Assembly: GCF_014652335.1 (NCBI RefSeq)
Contig: NZ_BMYP01000008.1
Span: forward strand, 45,827 to 109,826
Direction of reading: 5' to 3'
Origin: Vogesella fluminis
GTDB taxonomy: Bacteria > Pseudomonadota > Gammaproteobacteria > Burkholderiales > Chromobacteriaceae
DNA length: 64,000 bases
Shown here: positions 8,954 to 19,739 of the stretch, piece by piece
Numbering within the stretch: the first letter of the stretch is position 1
Layout: each line of letters begins with the position of its first letter
The notes under the pieces: model-generated
The model's input: only the letters and a program-made list of their open reading frames with translations
The model's database searches: none
Told to the model about the DNA's origin: nothing
Translations under genes and position numbers: made by a program

Positions 8954-9601
8954 TCAGCCAAGGCTGACGCGCAGCTCCCGTTCACCGTCGATCTCTACAT
9001 CGTGGTAATGCAGCAAGCCCGGCACGCCGGCCGGCAGCGCCTCGTCCAGCGGCCTGCCCTGCAGCAGCGCCAGTGCCGGCCGCACCACCGCTGCCAGCAA
9101 GGCCTCGCTGCCGTCCAGCGCCGCCAGCTGCAGCGTATAGGTCCACTCTGCACCGAAGTGGGATTCGCTCTCTTCCCACCACAGCAGGCGGTTGCCGCGG
9201 TTTTCCCACGGCTGCCACGCGCTGGCCGGAAAGCCGACAAAGGCGTCGTACTCGAAGGCAAACTCGCAGGCCCAGTGTGCCACGTGCAGCACAGCGCCCG
9301 CCGGTGTGCCATCCTGTTGCAACGGCACGCCGTCACCGGCAAGGCTGACCTGGTAATTGAGCCAGCCGCCGATGAATTCCTTCCTTTTCTTGTTGCGCAC
9401 GATCAGCGGCAGGCTGCTTGCCAGCGCCACCCGCCCCAGCGCCGGCACTTGCTGCACGCTCTCCTCGACACTGCCCAGCTTGTGGCACAGCCTGGCCGCG
9501 CCGAGCACCTCGCCCAGCAGCGCATCCAGCTGCTGTTGCAGCGCCTTGGCGTGACGCCATTGTTCGTTACTGATGGCCGCGGCCTGGGCGTCATGGTTCA
9601 T
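8954..9601 (-). CDS. Conserved-looking hypothetical protein
   Basis: A 215-residue soluble protein starting MNHDAQAAAISNEQW; no signal peptide or membrane segment. It is rich in Trp and acidic residues (WACEFAFEYDAFVGF, WQPWENRGNRLLWWEESESHFG) and predicted mixed alpha/beta. I do not recognise a family. A start at 9601 has AAGGA upstream. It reads as a single gene between tyrS (convergent) and the lipA operon terminator. Confidence 0.7.
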   Translation of the reverse strand: MNHDAQAAAISNEQWRHAKALQQQLDALLGEVLGAARLCHKLGSVEESVQQVPALGRVALASSLPLIVRNKKRKEFIGGWLNYQVSLAGDGVPLQQDGTPAGAVLHVAHWACEFAFEYDAFVGFPASAWQPWENRGNRLLWWEESESHFGAEWTYTLQLAALDGSEALLAAVVRPALALLQGRPLDEALPAGVPGLLHYHDVEIDGERELRVSLG

Positions 9602-9637
9602 GCGATGGTGTCCTTGTGTTGCGGAATCGAAAACAAC

Positions 9638-9660
9638 AACGGCGCCCACTGGCGCCGTTA
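9638..9660 (-). terminator. Probable terminator of the dacA-ybeD-lipB-lipA block
   Basis: AACGGCGCC and GGCGCCGTT form a strong stem. On the minus strand it is followed by GTTGTTTTC. It lies 176 bases past the lipA stop, beyond an inserted repeat and a single GCGGCCAACCTT. Confidence 0.6.
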
Positions 9661-9683
9661 TCGGAGGGTTGCGGCCAACCTTA

Positions 9684-9835
9684 GAGCATCTTCACGATCT
9701 CGCGAGCTCACGCGAGACAAGGCGAAAACGGCTGAGGAAGCGGCGTTTATCCAGAAATAAACAAGCATTCCGAAGCCGTTTTTAACGCGGCATCGCCCCC
9801 GTTGCGATCAAGTCGCAGCAGATCGTGACAGGCCC
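9684..9835. repeat. Intergenic repeat with terminal inverted repeats (about 152 bp, family A)
   Basis: The ends are GAGCATCTTCACGATCT and the reverse complement of CAGATCGTGACAGGCCC. Inside are GACAAGGCGAAAACGGCTGA, GAAGCGG, GCATTCCGAAGCCGTTTT and a GTCGCAGCA block. The same order of blocks occurs at 52065-52481, where the copy is interrupted. It ends directly against the lipA stop codon. No coding capacity. It resembles non-autonomous repeats of the GAGCCTGTTCACGATC type that I recall from other proteobacteria. Confidence 0.75.
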
Positions 9836-10783
9836 TTACACGCCGGCCTCGTGGGCCTGTACGTCAGCGTGATAGCTGGAACGCACCATGGCACCGACGG
9901 CGGCGTGCTTGAAGCCCATTTCGTAGGCACGGGTTTCGTACTGCTTGAACACGTCCGGATGCACGTAGCGCAGCACCGGCAGGTGGCCATCGGTCGGTTG
10001 CAGGTACTGGCCGATGGTGAGCATGTCGATGTCGTGCGCGCGCATGTCGGCCATCACTTCATACACTTCCTCATCGGTTTCGCCGAGGCCGACCATGATG
10101 CCGGACTTGGTACGCACTTCCGGATTGCGTGCCTTGTACTCTTTCAGCAGCGTCAGCGAGTGCTGGTAGTCGGAGCCGGGACGGGCCTGCTTGTACAGAC
10201 GCGGTGCAGTTTCCAGGTTGTGGTTCATCACGTCCGGCCGTGTGGCGCTGAGGATATCCAGTGCGATGTCGAGGCGACCGCGGAAATCCGGCACCAGCAC
10301 CTCGATCTGGGTGCCCGGCGACTGCTTGCGCACTTCGCTGATGCAGTCGGCAAAGTGCTGGGCACCGCCGTCGCGCAGGTCGTCGCGGTCCACCGAGGTA
10401 ATCACCACATACTTGAGCCGCATCGCTGCCACGCTGTCGGCCAGATGCCGGGGTTCGTCCGGATTCAGCGGATTGGGGCGGCCGTGGCCGACATCGCAGA
10501 ACGGGCAGCGGCGGGTGCAGATGTCGCCCATGATCATGAAGGTGGCTGTGCCCTTGCTGAAGCACTCGCCGATGTTCGGGCAGGTCGCCTCTTCACAGAC
10601 GGTGTGCAGCTTCTGCTCGCGCAGGATCTGCTTGATTTCGTTGAAACGCTGGCCATTGGGCAGCTTGGCGCGAATCCACTCCGGCTTTTTGAGCTTTTCG
10701 TCCAGCGGCACGATCTTGATCGGAATGCGTGCCGTCTTGTCAGCGCCCTTGTGTTTTACGCCAACCTGGTTTTCCAGTTTCAT
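9836..10783 (-). CDS. lipA: Lipoyl synthase
   Basis: Radical SAM enzyme of 315 residues that inserts two sulfurs into octanoyl groups on lipoyl domains. Both clusters are visible: the auxiliary 4Fe-4S motif [12 protein letters not shown] (CX4CX5C) and the radical SAM motif CTRRCPFC (CX3CX2C), with the C-terminal RSSYHA serine segment. The start overlaps the lipB stop (ATGA), matching the LipB-then-LipA pathway order. Confidence 0.97.
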   Translation of the reverse strand: MKLENQVGVKHKGADKTARIPIKIVPLDEKLKKPEWIRAKLPNGQRFNEIKQILREQKLHTVCEEATCPNIGECFSKGTATFMIMGDICTRRCPFCDVGHGRPNPLNPDEPRHLADSVAAMRLKYVVITSVDRDDLRDGGAQHFADCISEVRKQSPGTQIEVLVPDFRGRLDIALDILSATRPDVMNHNLETAPRLYKQARPGSDYQHSLTLLKEYKARNPEVRTKSGIMVGLGETDEEVYEVMADMRAHDIDMLTIGQYLQPTDGHLPVLRYVHPDVFKQYETRAYEMGFKHAAVGAMVRSSYHADVQAHEAGV

Positions 10784-11403
10784 GCTGTCTCCTTCATCAC
10801 CGTCAGGTGTCGCTCCAGCTGCGGCAGCAGCCGTTCGGCGGCTTGCGCAACGGTCAGCGCAACGCCTTGGTCTTTGATTTGCGTGACCTTGAGGCCGGCA
10901 TAGCCGCAAGGGTTGATCCAGCTGAACGGCGTCAGGTCCATGTCCACATTCAGGCTCAGCCCGTGGTAGACGGCGCCGTTCTTGATGCGCAGGCCCAGCG
11001 ACGCGATCTTCTCGCCGCCGACATAGACGCCGGGGGCGTTGACATCGCCATAGGCAGCAATGCCCAGTTCGCCCAGCATGTCGATGATCGCCTGTTCGAT
11101 GCGGCGCACCAGCTCGCGCACGCCGATGCCCATGCGCTTGAAGTCGATCAGCAGGTAGACCACCAGCTGGCCGGGGCCATGATAGGTGACTTGGCCGCCG
11201 CGATCGCACTTCACCACCTCGATGCTGCCGGGCATGATCAGGTGTTCCGGCTTGCCGGCAAGACCGAGGGTGTACACCGGCGGGTGCTCGACGCACCATA
11301 GCTCGTCCGGCGTTGCTGGCGTGCGGCTGTCGGTAAAGGCCTGCATGGCCTGCCAGATGGGTGTGTAGTCGGCCAGACCCAGTTGTTTGACGAGGCGGCT
11401 CAT
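10780..11403 (-). CDS. lipB: Octanoyl-[acyl-carrier-protein] transferase
   Basis: A 207-residue transferase moving octanoyl from ACP to the lipoyl domains. Family motifs [14 protein letters not shown] and the catalytic-Cys region [15 protein letters not shown] are present. It follows ybeD by 3 bases and couples to lipA. Confidence 0.97.
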   Translation of the reverse strand: MSRLVKQLGLADYTPIWQAMQAFTDSRTPATPDELWCVEHPPVYTLGLAGKPEHLIMPGSIEVVKCDRGGQVTYHGPGQLVVYLLIDFKRMGIGVRELVRRIEQAIIDMLGELGIAAYGDVNAPGVYVGGEKIASLGLRIKNGAVYHGLSLNVDMDLTPFSWINPCGYAGLKVTQIKDQGVALTVAQAAERLLPQLERHLTVMKETA

Positions 11404-11406
11404 GGC

Positions 11407-11676
11407 TTACAGCGCAAACTTGACGAGGGTGTGGCTGGACAGTGCGCGGTAGATGTCGTCCAGCTGTTCGCGCGACATCGCGGTCACGGTGACGGTCAGC
11501 GACACGTAACGGCCGCTGGAGCTGTCACGCGCCACGATGTCGGTGATGTCCAGATCCGGTGCGTGCAGGCGCACCACTTCGAAAATGGTGGGGTGGAAAT
11601 CCGGATGCCGCTCACCCATCACCTTGATCGGGAAGCGGCACGGAAACTCCATCAACTCTTTCTGCTGTTCACTCAT
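11407..11676 (-). CDS. ybeD: DUF493 / YbeD family protein
   Basis: An 89-residue small alpha/beta protein: [40 protein letters not shown]. YbeD-type proteins nearly always lie between dacA and lipB, as here, which supports the call. The biochemical role is unknown; an ACT-like fold suggests regulation. Confidence 0.92.
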   Translation of the reverse strand: MSEQQKELMEFPCRFPIKVMGERHPDFHPTIFEVVRLHAPDLDITDIVARDSSSGRYVSLTVTVTAMSREQLDDIYRALSSHTLVKFAL

Positions 11677-11745
11677 TGCTCTGTACTCGAATATTGCGGA
11701 TGCCAGGATTGGCCGCCACCGGTTGCGGCCAACCTTGCCGGTGTT

Positions 11746-12888
11746 TTACCAGCCCAGCCACAGCTTGATGCTGTCCCACAGGCGGCTGAAGAAGCCGCCC
11801 TCTTCCACCGCCTTCAAGGCCTGCACCGGGCGCTCCAGCAAGACTTTGCCGTCCAGCGACAAGGTCAGCTTGCCGACTTCCTGGCCCTGCCTGATTGGCG
11901 CGATCACCGGCTGCAGTGTCTTCATTTCTGCCTTCAGGCGGCTGCTTGCGCCCTTGGCAACGGTGATGTGCACGTCGCGATCAAAACCGATGGCAAGCTC
12001 CGAGGCGGCGCCCTTGTACACCGGCAGCTTCGAGACGGCTTGTCCGGCAGTATACAATTTGGGCGTTTCGAAAAACTGCAAGCCGTAGTTGAGCAATTTC
12101 GAGCTTTCCACCGCACGTGCCTCCGGGCTGGCAGTGCCGACCACCACCGACAGCACGCGGCGGCCGTCGCGGCGGCTGGAGGCGATCAGATTATAACCGG
12201 CGCCCTCGGTGTGGCCGGTCTTCATGCCGTCCACATTCGGATCGCGGTACAGCAGCAGGTTGCGGTTAGGCTGGGCGATGTTGTTATAGGTGAACGACTT
12301 GATCGAGTAAGTCGGATAGTACTGCGGGAAATCGCGGATGATCGCCGCCGACAGTGTTGCCAGGTCACGCACCGAGGTAAAGTGCTCGGGGTCCGGCAGG
12401 CCGGTGGAATTCTTGAAACTGGTGGCCTTCATGCCCAGGCGTCTGGCCTCGGCAGTCATCATCTGCGCGAACACCTGCTCGCTGCCGGCAATGGCTTCGG
12501 CCAGCGTTACGCAGGCATCGTTGCCGGACTGCACGATCATGCCCTTGATCAGGTTGTCGACCGTGACCGGCACTTTCGGGTCGAGGAACATGCGCGAGCC
12601 TTCCTGCTTCCAGCCCACCGGCGATACGGTCAGCGTCTGCTCCAGCGTCAGGCGTTTTTCCTTCAGTGCCTTGAAGGTGAGATAGGCCGTCATCAGCTTG
12701 GTCAGCGAGGCGGGTTCGACACGCAGGTCCGGGTCACGGGCCGCAATGATCTGGCCACTCTGATAGTCCATCAGGAAATACGCCTTGCCCGCGATTTCCG
12801 GGACCGGCGGCACAAAGGCAGTGCTGGCCTGGGCCAGCGTGGAGAGCGACAGGGCGGCGACAAGCAGGGCAGAGGTAATCTTTTTCAT
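11746..12888 (-). CDS. dacA: D-alanyl-D-alanine carboxypeptidase (PBP5/6 type)
   Basis: A 380-residue low-molecular-weight penicillin-binding protein with signal peptide MKKITSALLVAALSLSTLAQA. The three active-site motifs are visible: SxxK as SLTK, SGN and KTG (KTGHT). The C-terminal beta domain ends in an amphipathic helix FFSRLWDSIKLWLGW for membrane attachment. It trims D-Ala from peptidoglycan pentapeptides in the periplasm. ATG 12888 was chosen for the signal peptide; longer upstream reading adds unlikely sequence. Confidence 0.95.
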   Translation of the reverse strand: MKKITSALLVAALSLSTLAQASTAFVPPVPEIAGKAYFLMDYQSGQIIAARDPDLRVEPASLTKLMTAYLTFKALKEKRLTLEQTLTVSPVGWKQEGSRMFLDPKVPVTVDNLIKGMIVQSGNDACVTLAEAIAGSEQVFAQMMTAEARRLGMKATSFKNSTGLPDPEHFTSVRDLATLSAAIIRDFPQYYPTYSIKSFTYNNIAQPNRNLLLYRDPNVDGMKTGHTEGAGYNLIASSRRDGRRVLSVVVGTASPEARAVESSKLLNYGLQFFETPKLYTAGQAVSKLPVYKGAASELAIGFDRDVHITVAKGASSRLKAEMKTLQPVIAPIRQGQEVGKLTLSLDGKVLLERPVQALKAVEEGGFFSRLWDSIKLWLGW

Positions 12889-13124
12889 CAGCGACAAAAC
12901 GGGATTTAGGGTGGGTTCAAGGCAAAGCAGGCGGGGATTATACACCCAAGCCCGCGCTTCATTCGCGCCGCGACGCAGGTTTTTCTTTACAAAACAAGCC
13001 TGCGCGCCGCGCCGACCGCCGCCGCAATGCAGCAATCTTTGCCTTACGGCGCTTTTCGCTGGCACTTGGTTCCTGTTAATCTGGTGATTCACAAAATAAA
13101 GACATCATCCGGACACCGATCACC

Positions 13125-14654
13125 ATGCCGCATCCCAAGGACTATCTAGAACGCATTCTTACTTCCAACGTCTACGACGTGGCCATCGAGAGCCCGCTGG
13201 ACGTGGCGGCCAACCTTGGCCGCCGCACCGGCAACACCATTCTGCTCAAGCGCGAAGACTTGCAGCCGGTGTTCTCGTTCAAGCTGCGCGGCGCCTACAA
13301 CAAGATGTCCAAGCTGACGCCGGAACAGCTAGCCCGCGGCGTGATTACCGCCAGCGCCGGCAACCACGCGCAGGGCGTGGCACTGTCGGCGCAGCGCATC
13401 GGCTGTGAAGCCACCATCGTGATGCCGGTCACCACCCCGCAGGTGAAGATCGACGGCGTCACCCGCCGTGGCGGCAAGGTGGTACTGGCCGGCGAATCGT
13501 TCAGCGATGCCTACCAGCACACTATGAAACTGGTGGCCGAAAACGGCATGACCTACATCCCGCCATTCGACGATCCGGACGTGATCGCCGGCCAGGGCAC
13601 CATCGGCATGGAGATCCTGCGCCAGCACCCCGGCCCGATCGACGCGGTGTTCGTCGCCATCGGCGGTGGTGGCCTGGCCGCCGGCGTGGCCAGCTACATC
13701 AAGCGCCTGAAGCCGGAAATCAAGATCATCGGCGTGCAGCCGGTCGATTCCGACGCCATGAAGCAGTCGATCGAGGCCGGCCACCGCGTCGAACTGAAGG
13801 ACGTCGGTCTGTTCGCCGACGGCGTGGCGGTAAAGTTGGTGGGCGAGGAAACCTTCCGCATCTGCCGCGAACTGCTGGACGAGATCATGCTGGTCGATAC
13901 CGACGCCATCTGCGCCGCGATCAAGGACATCTTCGAGGACACCCGCTCCATCACCGAGCCGGCCGGCGCGCTGGCGGTGGCGGCGGTCAAGACCTATATC
14001 GAGCGCGAAGGCTGCAGCGGCAAGACCTTTGTCGCCATCAACTGCGGCGCCAACATGAACTTCGACCGCCTGCGCCACGTGTCGGAGCGCTCGGAGCTGG
14101 GCGAGCGGCGCGAGGCGGTGATCGCGGTCACCATCCCGGAGAAGCCGGGCAGCTTCAAGAAGTTCTGCAGCGTGGTCGGCAACCGCAACATTACCGAGTT
14201 CAACTACCGCTTCGCCGATCCGAGTATCGCCCACGTGTTCGTCGGCGTGCAGATCACCGGGCGTGAGGACGTTGGCCGCATCGTGGCCGACCTGCAGAGC
14301 AACGAACTGGACGGGCTGGACCTCACCGACAACGAGCTGGCCAAGCTGCACATCCGCCACTTGGTCGGCGGCCACGCGCCGCAGCTGAAGGACGAGCGCG
14401 TGTTCCGCTTCGAGTTCCCGGAGCGTCCGGGCGCACTGATGCGCTTCCTGGAGGCGATGCACACCAACTGGAACATCAGCCTGTTCCACTACCGCAACCA
14501 CGGCGCCGACTACGCCCGCGTGCTGGTCGGCATCCAGGTGCCCAGCGAGGACAATGCCGCGTTCCAGCAATTCCTCGACAGCCTCGGTTACCCGTGCGTG
14601 GAAGAAACCAACAACCCGGCGTACAAGCTGTTCCTCGGCAAGACCGTCCGCTGA
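13125..14654 (+). CDS. ilvA: Threonine ammonia-lyase, biosynthetic
   Basis: A 509-residue PLP enzyme converting threonine to 2-oxobutanoate for isoleucine synthesis. The PLP lysine motif SFKLRGAYNK is near residue 52, the glycine-rich loop GGGGLAAGV near 185, and the C-terminal third holds two ACT-like regulatory domains (EKPGSFKKFCSVVGN and ERPGALMRFLEAMH), marking the allosteric, biosynthetic form. An internal GCGGCCAACCTT copy encodes AANLG near residue 30. Confidence 0.96.
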   Translation: MPHPKDYLERILTSNVYDVAIESPLDVAANLGRRTGNTILLKREDLQPVFSFKLRGAYNKMSKLTPEQLARGVITASAGNHAQGVALSAQRIGCEATIVMPVTTPQVKIDGVTRRGGKVVLAGESFSDAYQHTMKLVAENGMTYIPPFDDPDVIAGQGTIGMEILRQHPGPIDAVFVAIGGGGLAAGVASYIKRLKPEIKIIGVQPVDSDAMKQSIEAGHRVELKDVGLFADGVAVKLVGEETFRICRELLDEIMLVDTDAICAAIKDIFEDTRSITEPAGALAVAAVKTYIEREGCSGKTFVAINCGANMNFDRLRHVSERSELGERREAVIAVTIPEKPGSFKKFCSVVGNRNITEFNYRFADPSIAHVFVGVQITGREDVGRIVADLQSNELDGLDLTDNELAKLHIRHLVGGHAPQLKDERVFRFEFPERPGALMRFLEAMHTNWNISLFHYRNHGADYARVLVGIQVPSEDNAAFQQFLDSLGYPCVEETNNPAYKLFLGKTVR

Positions 14655-14669
14655 ACCGCCCCGCCCACC

Positions 14670-14700
14670 TGCGGCCAACCTTGCCTCAAGATTGGCCGCA
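14670..14700. repeat. Inverted pair of uptake-like words after ilvA
   Basis: TGCGGCCAACCTTG and, after CC, TCAAGATTGGCCGCA form a near-perfect hairpin 16 bases past the ilvA stop. It is a plausible terminator with few following T residues. Confidence 0.75.
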
Positions 14701-14726
14701 AGCCATTACCGGAGATCGCAGCAATC

Positions 14727-15377
14727 ATGATCAAGGCCGTACTGTTTGACCTTGACGGCACCCTGGCCGACACCGCCCGCGACCTGGGCGCCGCCCTCAA
14801 CCGCCTGCTGGCCGAAGAAGGCCTGCCGCCGCAACCGTACGAAGCGGTGCGCCCGATCGCCAGCCACGGCGCGCGCGGTCTGGTCAGCCTCGGCTTCGGC
14901 ATCGACAAGAGCCACCCGCGTTTCGAAGAATACCGGTTGCGCTTCCTGGACCTGTACGAGCACAGCTTTGCCGACGAAACGGTGCTGTTCGACGACATCA
15001 ACGCGCTGCTGCGCGAGATCGACGCCCGCGGCCTGAAGTGGGGCATCGTCACCAACAAGCCGATGCGCTTCACCGACCGGCTGGTGCCGGCACTGCCGTT
15101 CGCGGTGACGCCGGCAGTGGTGGTCAGCGGCGATACCGTCGGCGTCGCCAAGCCGGACCCGGCGCCGATGCTGCACGCGGCGCAGCAGATCGACATCGCA
15201 CCGGAGCATTGTCTTTATGTCGGCGATGCCGAGCGCGACATCCAGGCCGGCCGCGCGGTGGGCATGAAAACGGTGCTGGTCAACTGGGGCTACATCGCCG
15301 ACAGCGACGACCCGGCCAGCTGGCAGGCCGACATCACCATCGACCAGCCACTGGCACTGCTGCCCCACCTGTCCTGA
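14727..15377 (+). CDS. gph: HAD-IA phosphatase, phosphoglycolate phosphatase/MupP type
   Basis: A 216-residue HAD hydrolase. Motif I is FDLDGTLADT, motif II T in GIVTNKP, and motif III/IV K and D in KPDPAPM and VGDAERDI. The IASHGARGL segment in the cap is typical of the Gph/MupP branch, so either 2-phosphoglycolate or N-acetylmuramate 6-phosphate may be the substrate. Stand-alone gene flanked by uptake-like words. Confidence 0.85.
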   Translation: MIKAVLFDLDGTLADTARDLGAALNRLLAEEGLPPQPYEAVRPIASHGARGLVSLGFGIDKSHPRFEEYRLRFLDLYEHSFADETVLFDDINALLREIDARGLKWGIVTNKPMRFTDRLVPALPFAVTPAVVVSGDTVGVAKPDPAPMLHAAQQIDIAPEHCLYVGDAERDIQAGRAVGMKTVLVNWGYIADSDDPASWQADITIDQPLALLPHLS

Positions 15378-15455
15378 CACAACAAGGTCGCAAGGCCATG
15401 ACGGCATTGCGGCCAACCTTGCGTGCTCACCACCAGCACCACGCCCTGCCCGCCC

Positions 15456-15956
15456 TCAGGCTGGCGCCAACGGTGGCAATATCCGGCTGACGCCAAGGGT
15501 GCAAAGGACAATGGTTGCCACGAATCCGGCCAGGAACCAGGGGAAAGGCAGAATGCCATAAGCCAGCGGCTTGGCGACCCCCAGGAAGGTGCCGTAAAGC
15601 AGGCTGCCACTGGAAATGCCGAACAGCAGGTTGCGCCGCGTCGCCGAAGCACTGCGGGAAGACCTCCGGATTGCATAGGAAGCAGCTGCCCATAGCACAA
15701 CCAGGCTGACCTTAGTCCACAGCTTGGGATTGTTCAGGTATTCGGCGAGGCTGCTCAGATAGATGCCGGCACCGATCAGGATGGCGCCAGAGATCCAGAG
15801 ATGGGTCTCGCCCCAGTTGAACACATGCCGCCAGAACGGATGGCTGTTTTCCTCGCCGCGCAAGGCACGGGCAAAATGGAATATCGCCATCATGGCCGCC
15901 ACGGTAGCCATGACATGGTAGAAAGCGGCCAACACTACAATCAATTTTCCTGTCAT
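15456..15956 (-). CDS. Small polytopic membrane protein downstream of a Fur-box DUF1513 gene
   Basis: A 166-residue protein starting MTGKLIVVLAAFYHVMATVA, with four predicted helices (residues about 5-25, 47-66, 75-95, 120-150). A charged segment RRSSRSASATRRN lies between helices 3 and 4. The start lies 2 bases after the DUF1513 stop, so the pair is one transcription unit. I do not recognise the family. Shared Fur control suggests a role in iron limitation. Confidence 0.7.
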   Translation of the reverse strand: MTGKLIVVLAAFYHVMATVAAMMAIFHFARALRGEENSHPFWRHVFNWGETHLWISGAILIGAGIYLSSLAEYLNNPKLWTKVSLVVLWAAASYAIRRSSRSASATRRNLLFGISSGSLLYGTFLGVAKPLAYGILPFPWFLAGFVATIVLCTLGVSRILPPLAPA

Positions 15957-15958
15957 GT

Positions 15959-17095
15959 TCACGCCACCAGTACCCAATGGTTATCGAGCGCCATCGGCTT
16001 GGGCCAAGGCAGAAATACCGGCTTGGCCGCAATATGCCAGCGTACCAGTCCGGCCGCCGTTGCCAGCAACACTCCCCCCCCCGGATTGGGACCATGCCAG
16101 TCTGCCAGCGCGTAGGACTCCTCCATTTCGACAATAGTCAGCAACTTGTCAGGCTCGCCGGGATGCCAGAGTTTTGCCACGCCACCCTTGTTGCTGGACA
16201 GCACAAAACCGCCGTTATAGGCAGCAACGATATCTCCGGCATAGCCGTGGCCGTCGTTGTCGCGGGTTGGCGTGCGCAGCGTATCGCCATCAAAAACCGC
16301 CAGGTTGGGCGCCGCAGCACGAAGCTCTGCACTGTCATGCTCCGCCTGCATCGCAATGCCAAGATATGTCTTGTCCGACTCCGGTGAACGGCTCCAGGCC
16401 AGATGGCGCAGGCTGAGGCGCTGGTCATCCAGTTTCCACAGGCCCAGCTGACGGCCACTGCGGCCGTCCAGCCTGACCAGCGAGGAGTCCATGCGCTGCA
16501 AATCATGTTTCTTGTCTGCCAGCGTGCGCCGCACACCACCATTGGCCACCACCAGATTGCCTGCATCATCAAGTAGCGCCTGGTGCGGTTCGATACCGCC
16601 GCTGGCCCATTCGTCCAGCTTTTTCAGGCTGTGACGGTCGCGTACACCGATGCGGCCCTGATCGTTCTTGTAGTCGATCTCGGTGGTGTAAAGGAATTCA
16701 CTGCCAACGGCGATATGGCCGCTCAGCCGCACGGAGGCCGACTCGGCGCTCACATCAACTTGCTGCAGCACCTTGCCGTTGCCATCGCAGCGCAACAACC
16801 AGGTACCAGGACGCAAGCCGTTGACCAGCAAGCCGCCGCCTGCCTCGGGCACCAGCCCGTGCGGCCGCCCCGGCAGCGCCACCTGATAGCGGATATCCAG
16901 GGTTTTACGCTCCCAGTCTGCGGCCAGCACCCCGGCATAGTAAGCATCGCCCGTATTGGGGCCGCGCCAGGCGGCACCGATAAGGGTTTTTTGCTGTTCT
17001 TGATCGCTGGAGCCTGCTGCAAGAGCGGCATGCGGCAGGATGCCGAGTGCGGCAAGGGAGAGCAGGAAGCGGCGGCGGCTGAGTTCAATATTCAT
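15959..17095 (-). CDS. DUF1513 family periplasmic protein, iron-regulated
   Basis: A 378-residue protein with a twin-arginine-like leader MNIELSRRRFLLSLAALG and cleavage near AALAAG. It is followed by a beta-propeller-like domain (RPHGLVPEAGGGLLVNGLRPG, IEPHQALLDDAGNLVVANGG, LSLRHLAW). In pseudomonads DUF1513 genes sit with imelysin and di-haem peroxidase genes in Fur-regulated iron operons. Here those partners are absent and only the small membrane gene follows. A Fur box lies about 46 bases upstream. Confidence 0.82.
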   Translation of the reverse strand: MNIELSRRRFLLSLAALGILPHAALAAGSSDQEQQKTLIGAAWRGPNTGDAYYAGVLAADWERKTLDIRYQVALPGRPHGLVPEAGGGLLVNGLRPGTWLLRCDGNGKVLQQVDVSAESASVRLSGHIAVGSEFLYTTEIDYKNDQGRIGVRDRHSLKKLDEWASGGIEPHQALLDDAGNLVVANGGVRRTLADKKHDLQRMDSSLVRLDGRSGRQLGLWKLDDQRLSLRHLAWSRSPESDKTYLGIAMQAEHDSAELRAAAPNLAVFDGDTLRTPTRDNDGHGYAGDIVAAYNGGFVLSSNKGGVAKLWHPGEPDKLLTIVEMEESYALADWHGPNPGGGVLLATAAGLVRWHIAAKPVFLPWPKPMALDNHWVLVA

Positions 17096-17140
17096 GTCAA
17101 AAAGTGGCAAGCCATGCAATGGTTTAGAAAAAAGAACTGT

Positions 17141-17163
17141 AAATCATTCTCATTGTGATTATC
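17141..17163. promoter_or_regulatory. Fur box
   Basis: Read on the minus strand: GATAATCACAATGAGAATG followed by ATTT. It contains successive GATAAT-like hexamers matching the Fur consensus, just upstream of the DUF1513 gene. Confidence 0.75.
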
Positions 17164-17288
17164 CTTGACAAACATCAAGGATGCCAACCCGCCATTGCGG
17201 CTGCGACCATGCCGAACGGGTTATCTGGCGCCCCGCGTCCCTGCCGCAACCGCGCGTTTTACCGTGCCTTTGCCGGCCGGGGCTGGCC

Positions 17289-17318
17289 GAAAAAAAATAG
17301 CCACCCCGCAGGGTGGCA
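17289..17318 (-). terminator. Rho-independent terminator of the iolA end of the iol operon
   Basis: On the minus strand GCCACCC pairs with GGGTGGC and is followed by TATTTTTTTT, 36 bases after the iolA stop. Confidence 0.85.
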
Positions 17319-17352
17319 AAAACACAAACGCCTTGGGAGAGTTGCGTCCGTC

Positions 17353-18849
<1,497 letters not shown>

Positions 18850-18941
18850 GTCGTTGGTCCTCTGCTTGCGGGCAAGACTCTGCCCCGGCAGCCCGGGGCG
18901 GGTCTGCCTGTGGTCATGTTCCGGGATCGTGGGCGGTCGGT

Positions 18942-19739
18942 TTACGGCTTGGCAATGATCCACTCGTGCACCGGATCGTTGCTGAAGCACCATTCGCGCT
19001 TCGGCCCGGCCATCACGTTGAGGTAATAGGATTCATAGCCATACGGTACGGATACCGGGTGGTAGCCTTCCGGCACCATCACCACGTCGTGGTCTTCCAC
19101 CGCCATCGCCTGGTCGATGCGGCGGTCGTCGGTGTACACGCGCTGGAAGGCAAAGCCCTGCGCCGGGTTCAGCCGGTGGTAGTAGGTTTCTTCCAGAATG
19201 CTTTCTGCCGGCAGCGCGTCGCGGTCGTGCTTGTGCGGCGGGTAGCTGGACGAGTGGCCGGATGGGGTACGCACCTCCACCACCAAGAGGCCGTCGGCCG
19301 GCGCGGTCTGCGGCAGGATGTCGGTGACGTAGCGGGTATTGGCGTCCTTGCCGCGCACGCTGCGCTGCATGCTATCCGGGGTGATCAGCCGTGCCGGATG
19401 GTTGCCGGCGGACGGCGCCGAGCAGAACGCCACTTCGGCAGCGCTCTCGGCCGTCACTTCCACCGCCACGCCCGGCGGCGCGTATACCGCGTACGGCGCC
19501 ATGTCGTCGAACACGCTGTGGCGCTCGCCCAGGTGCGTCCACTGCTGTTCGCCCACCCTGACGCTGGCCTTGCCGGCCAGAATCACCACGCAGCACTCGC
19601 GGCCCGGCTGCTGCCACACTTCGCGTTCCTGTGCGGCCAACCTGACGGCACGAAAACCGACATGGGCCCAGCCCGCCGACGCCGGGGTCACCTCCACCAG
19701 CGGCTTGCCTGCCTGGTCCGCCTTCACCAGCAGATTCAT
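18942..19739 (-). CDS. iolB: 5-deoxy-glucuronate isomerase
   Basis: A 265-residue double-cupin protein (KduI/IolB family) with [15 protein letters not shown] metal-binding His residues, [22 protein letters not shown] and PEGYHPV. It isomerises 5-deoxy-glucuronate to 5-dehydro-2-deoxy-gluconate. The ATG at 19739 overlaps the iolE stop (ATGA); a longer in-frame reading runs backwards through iolE and is not used. Confidence 0.95.
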   Translation of the reverse strand: MNLLVKADQAGKPLVEVTPASAGWAHVGFRAVRLAAQEREVWQQPGRECCVVILAGKASVRVGEQQWTHLGERHSVFDDMAPYAVYAPPGVAVEVTAESAAEVAFCSAPSAGNHPARLITPDSMQRSVRGKDANTRYVTDILPQTAPADGLLVVEVRTPSGHSSSYPPHKHDRDALPAESILEETYYHRLNPAQGFAFQRVYTDDRRIDQAMAVEDHDVVMVPEGYHPVSVPYGYESYYLNVMAGPKREWCFSNDPVHEWIIAKP

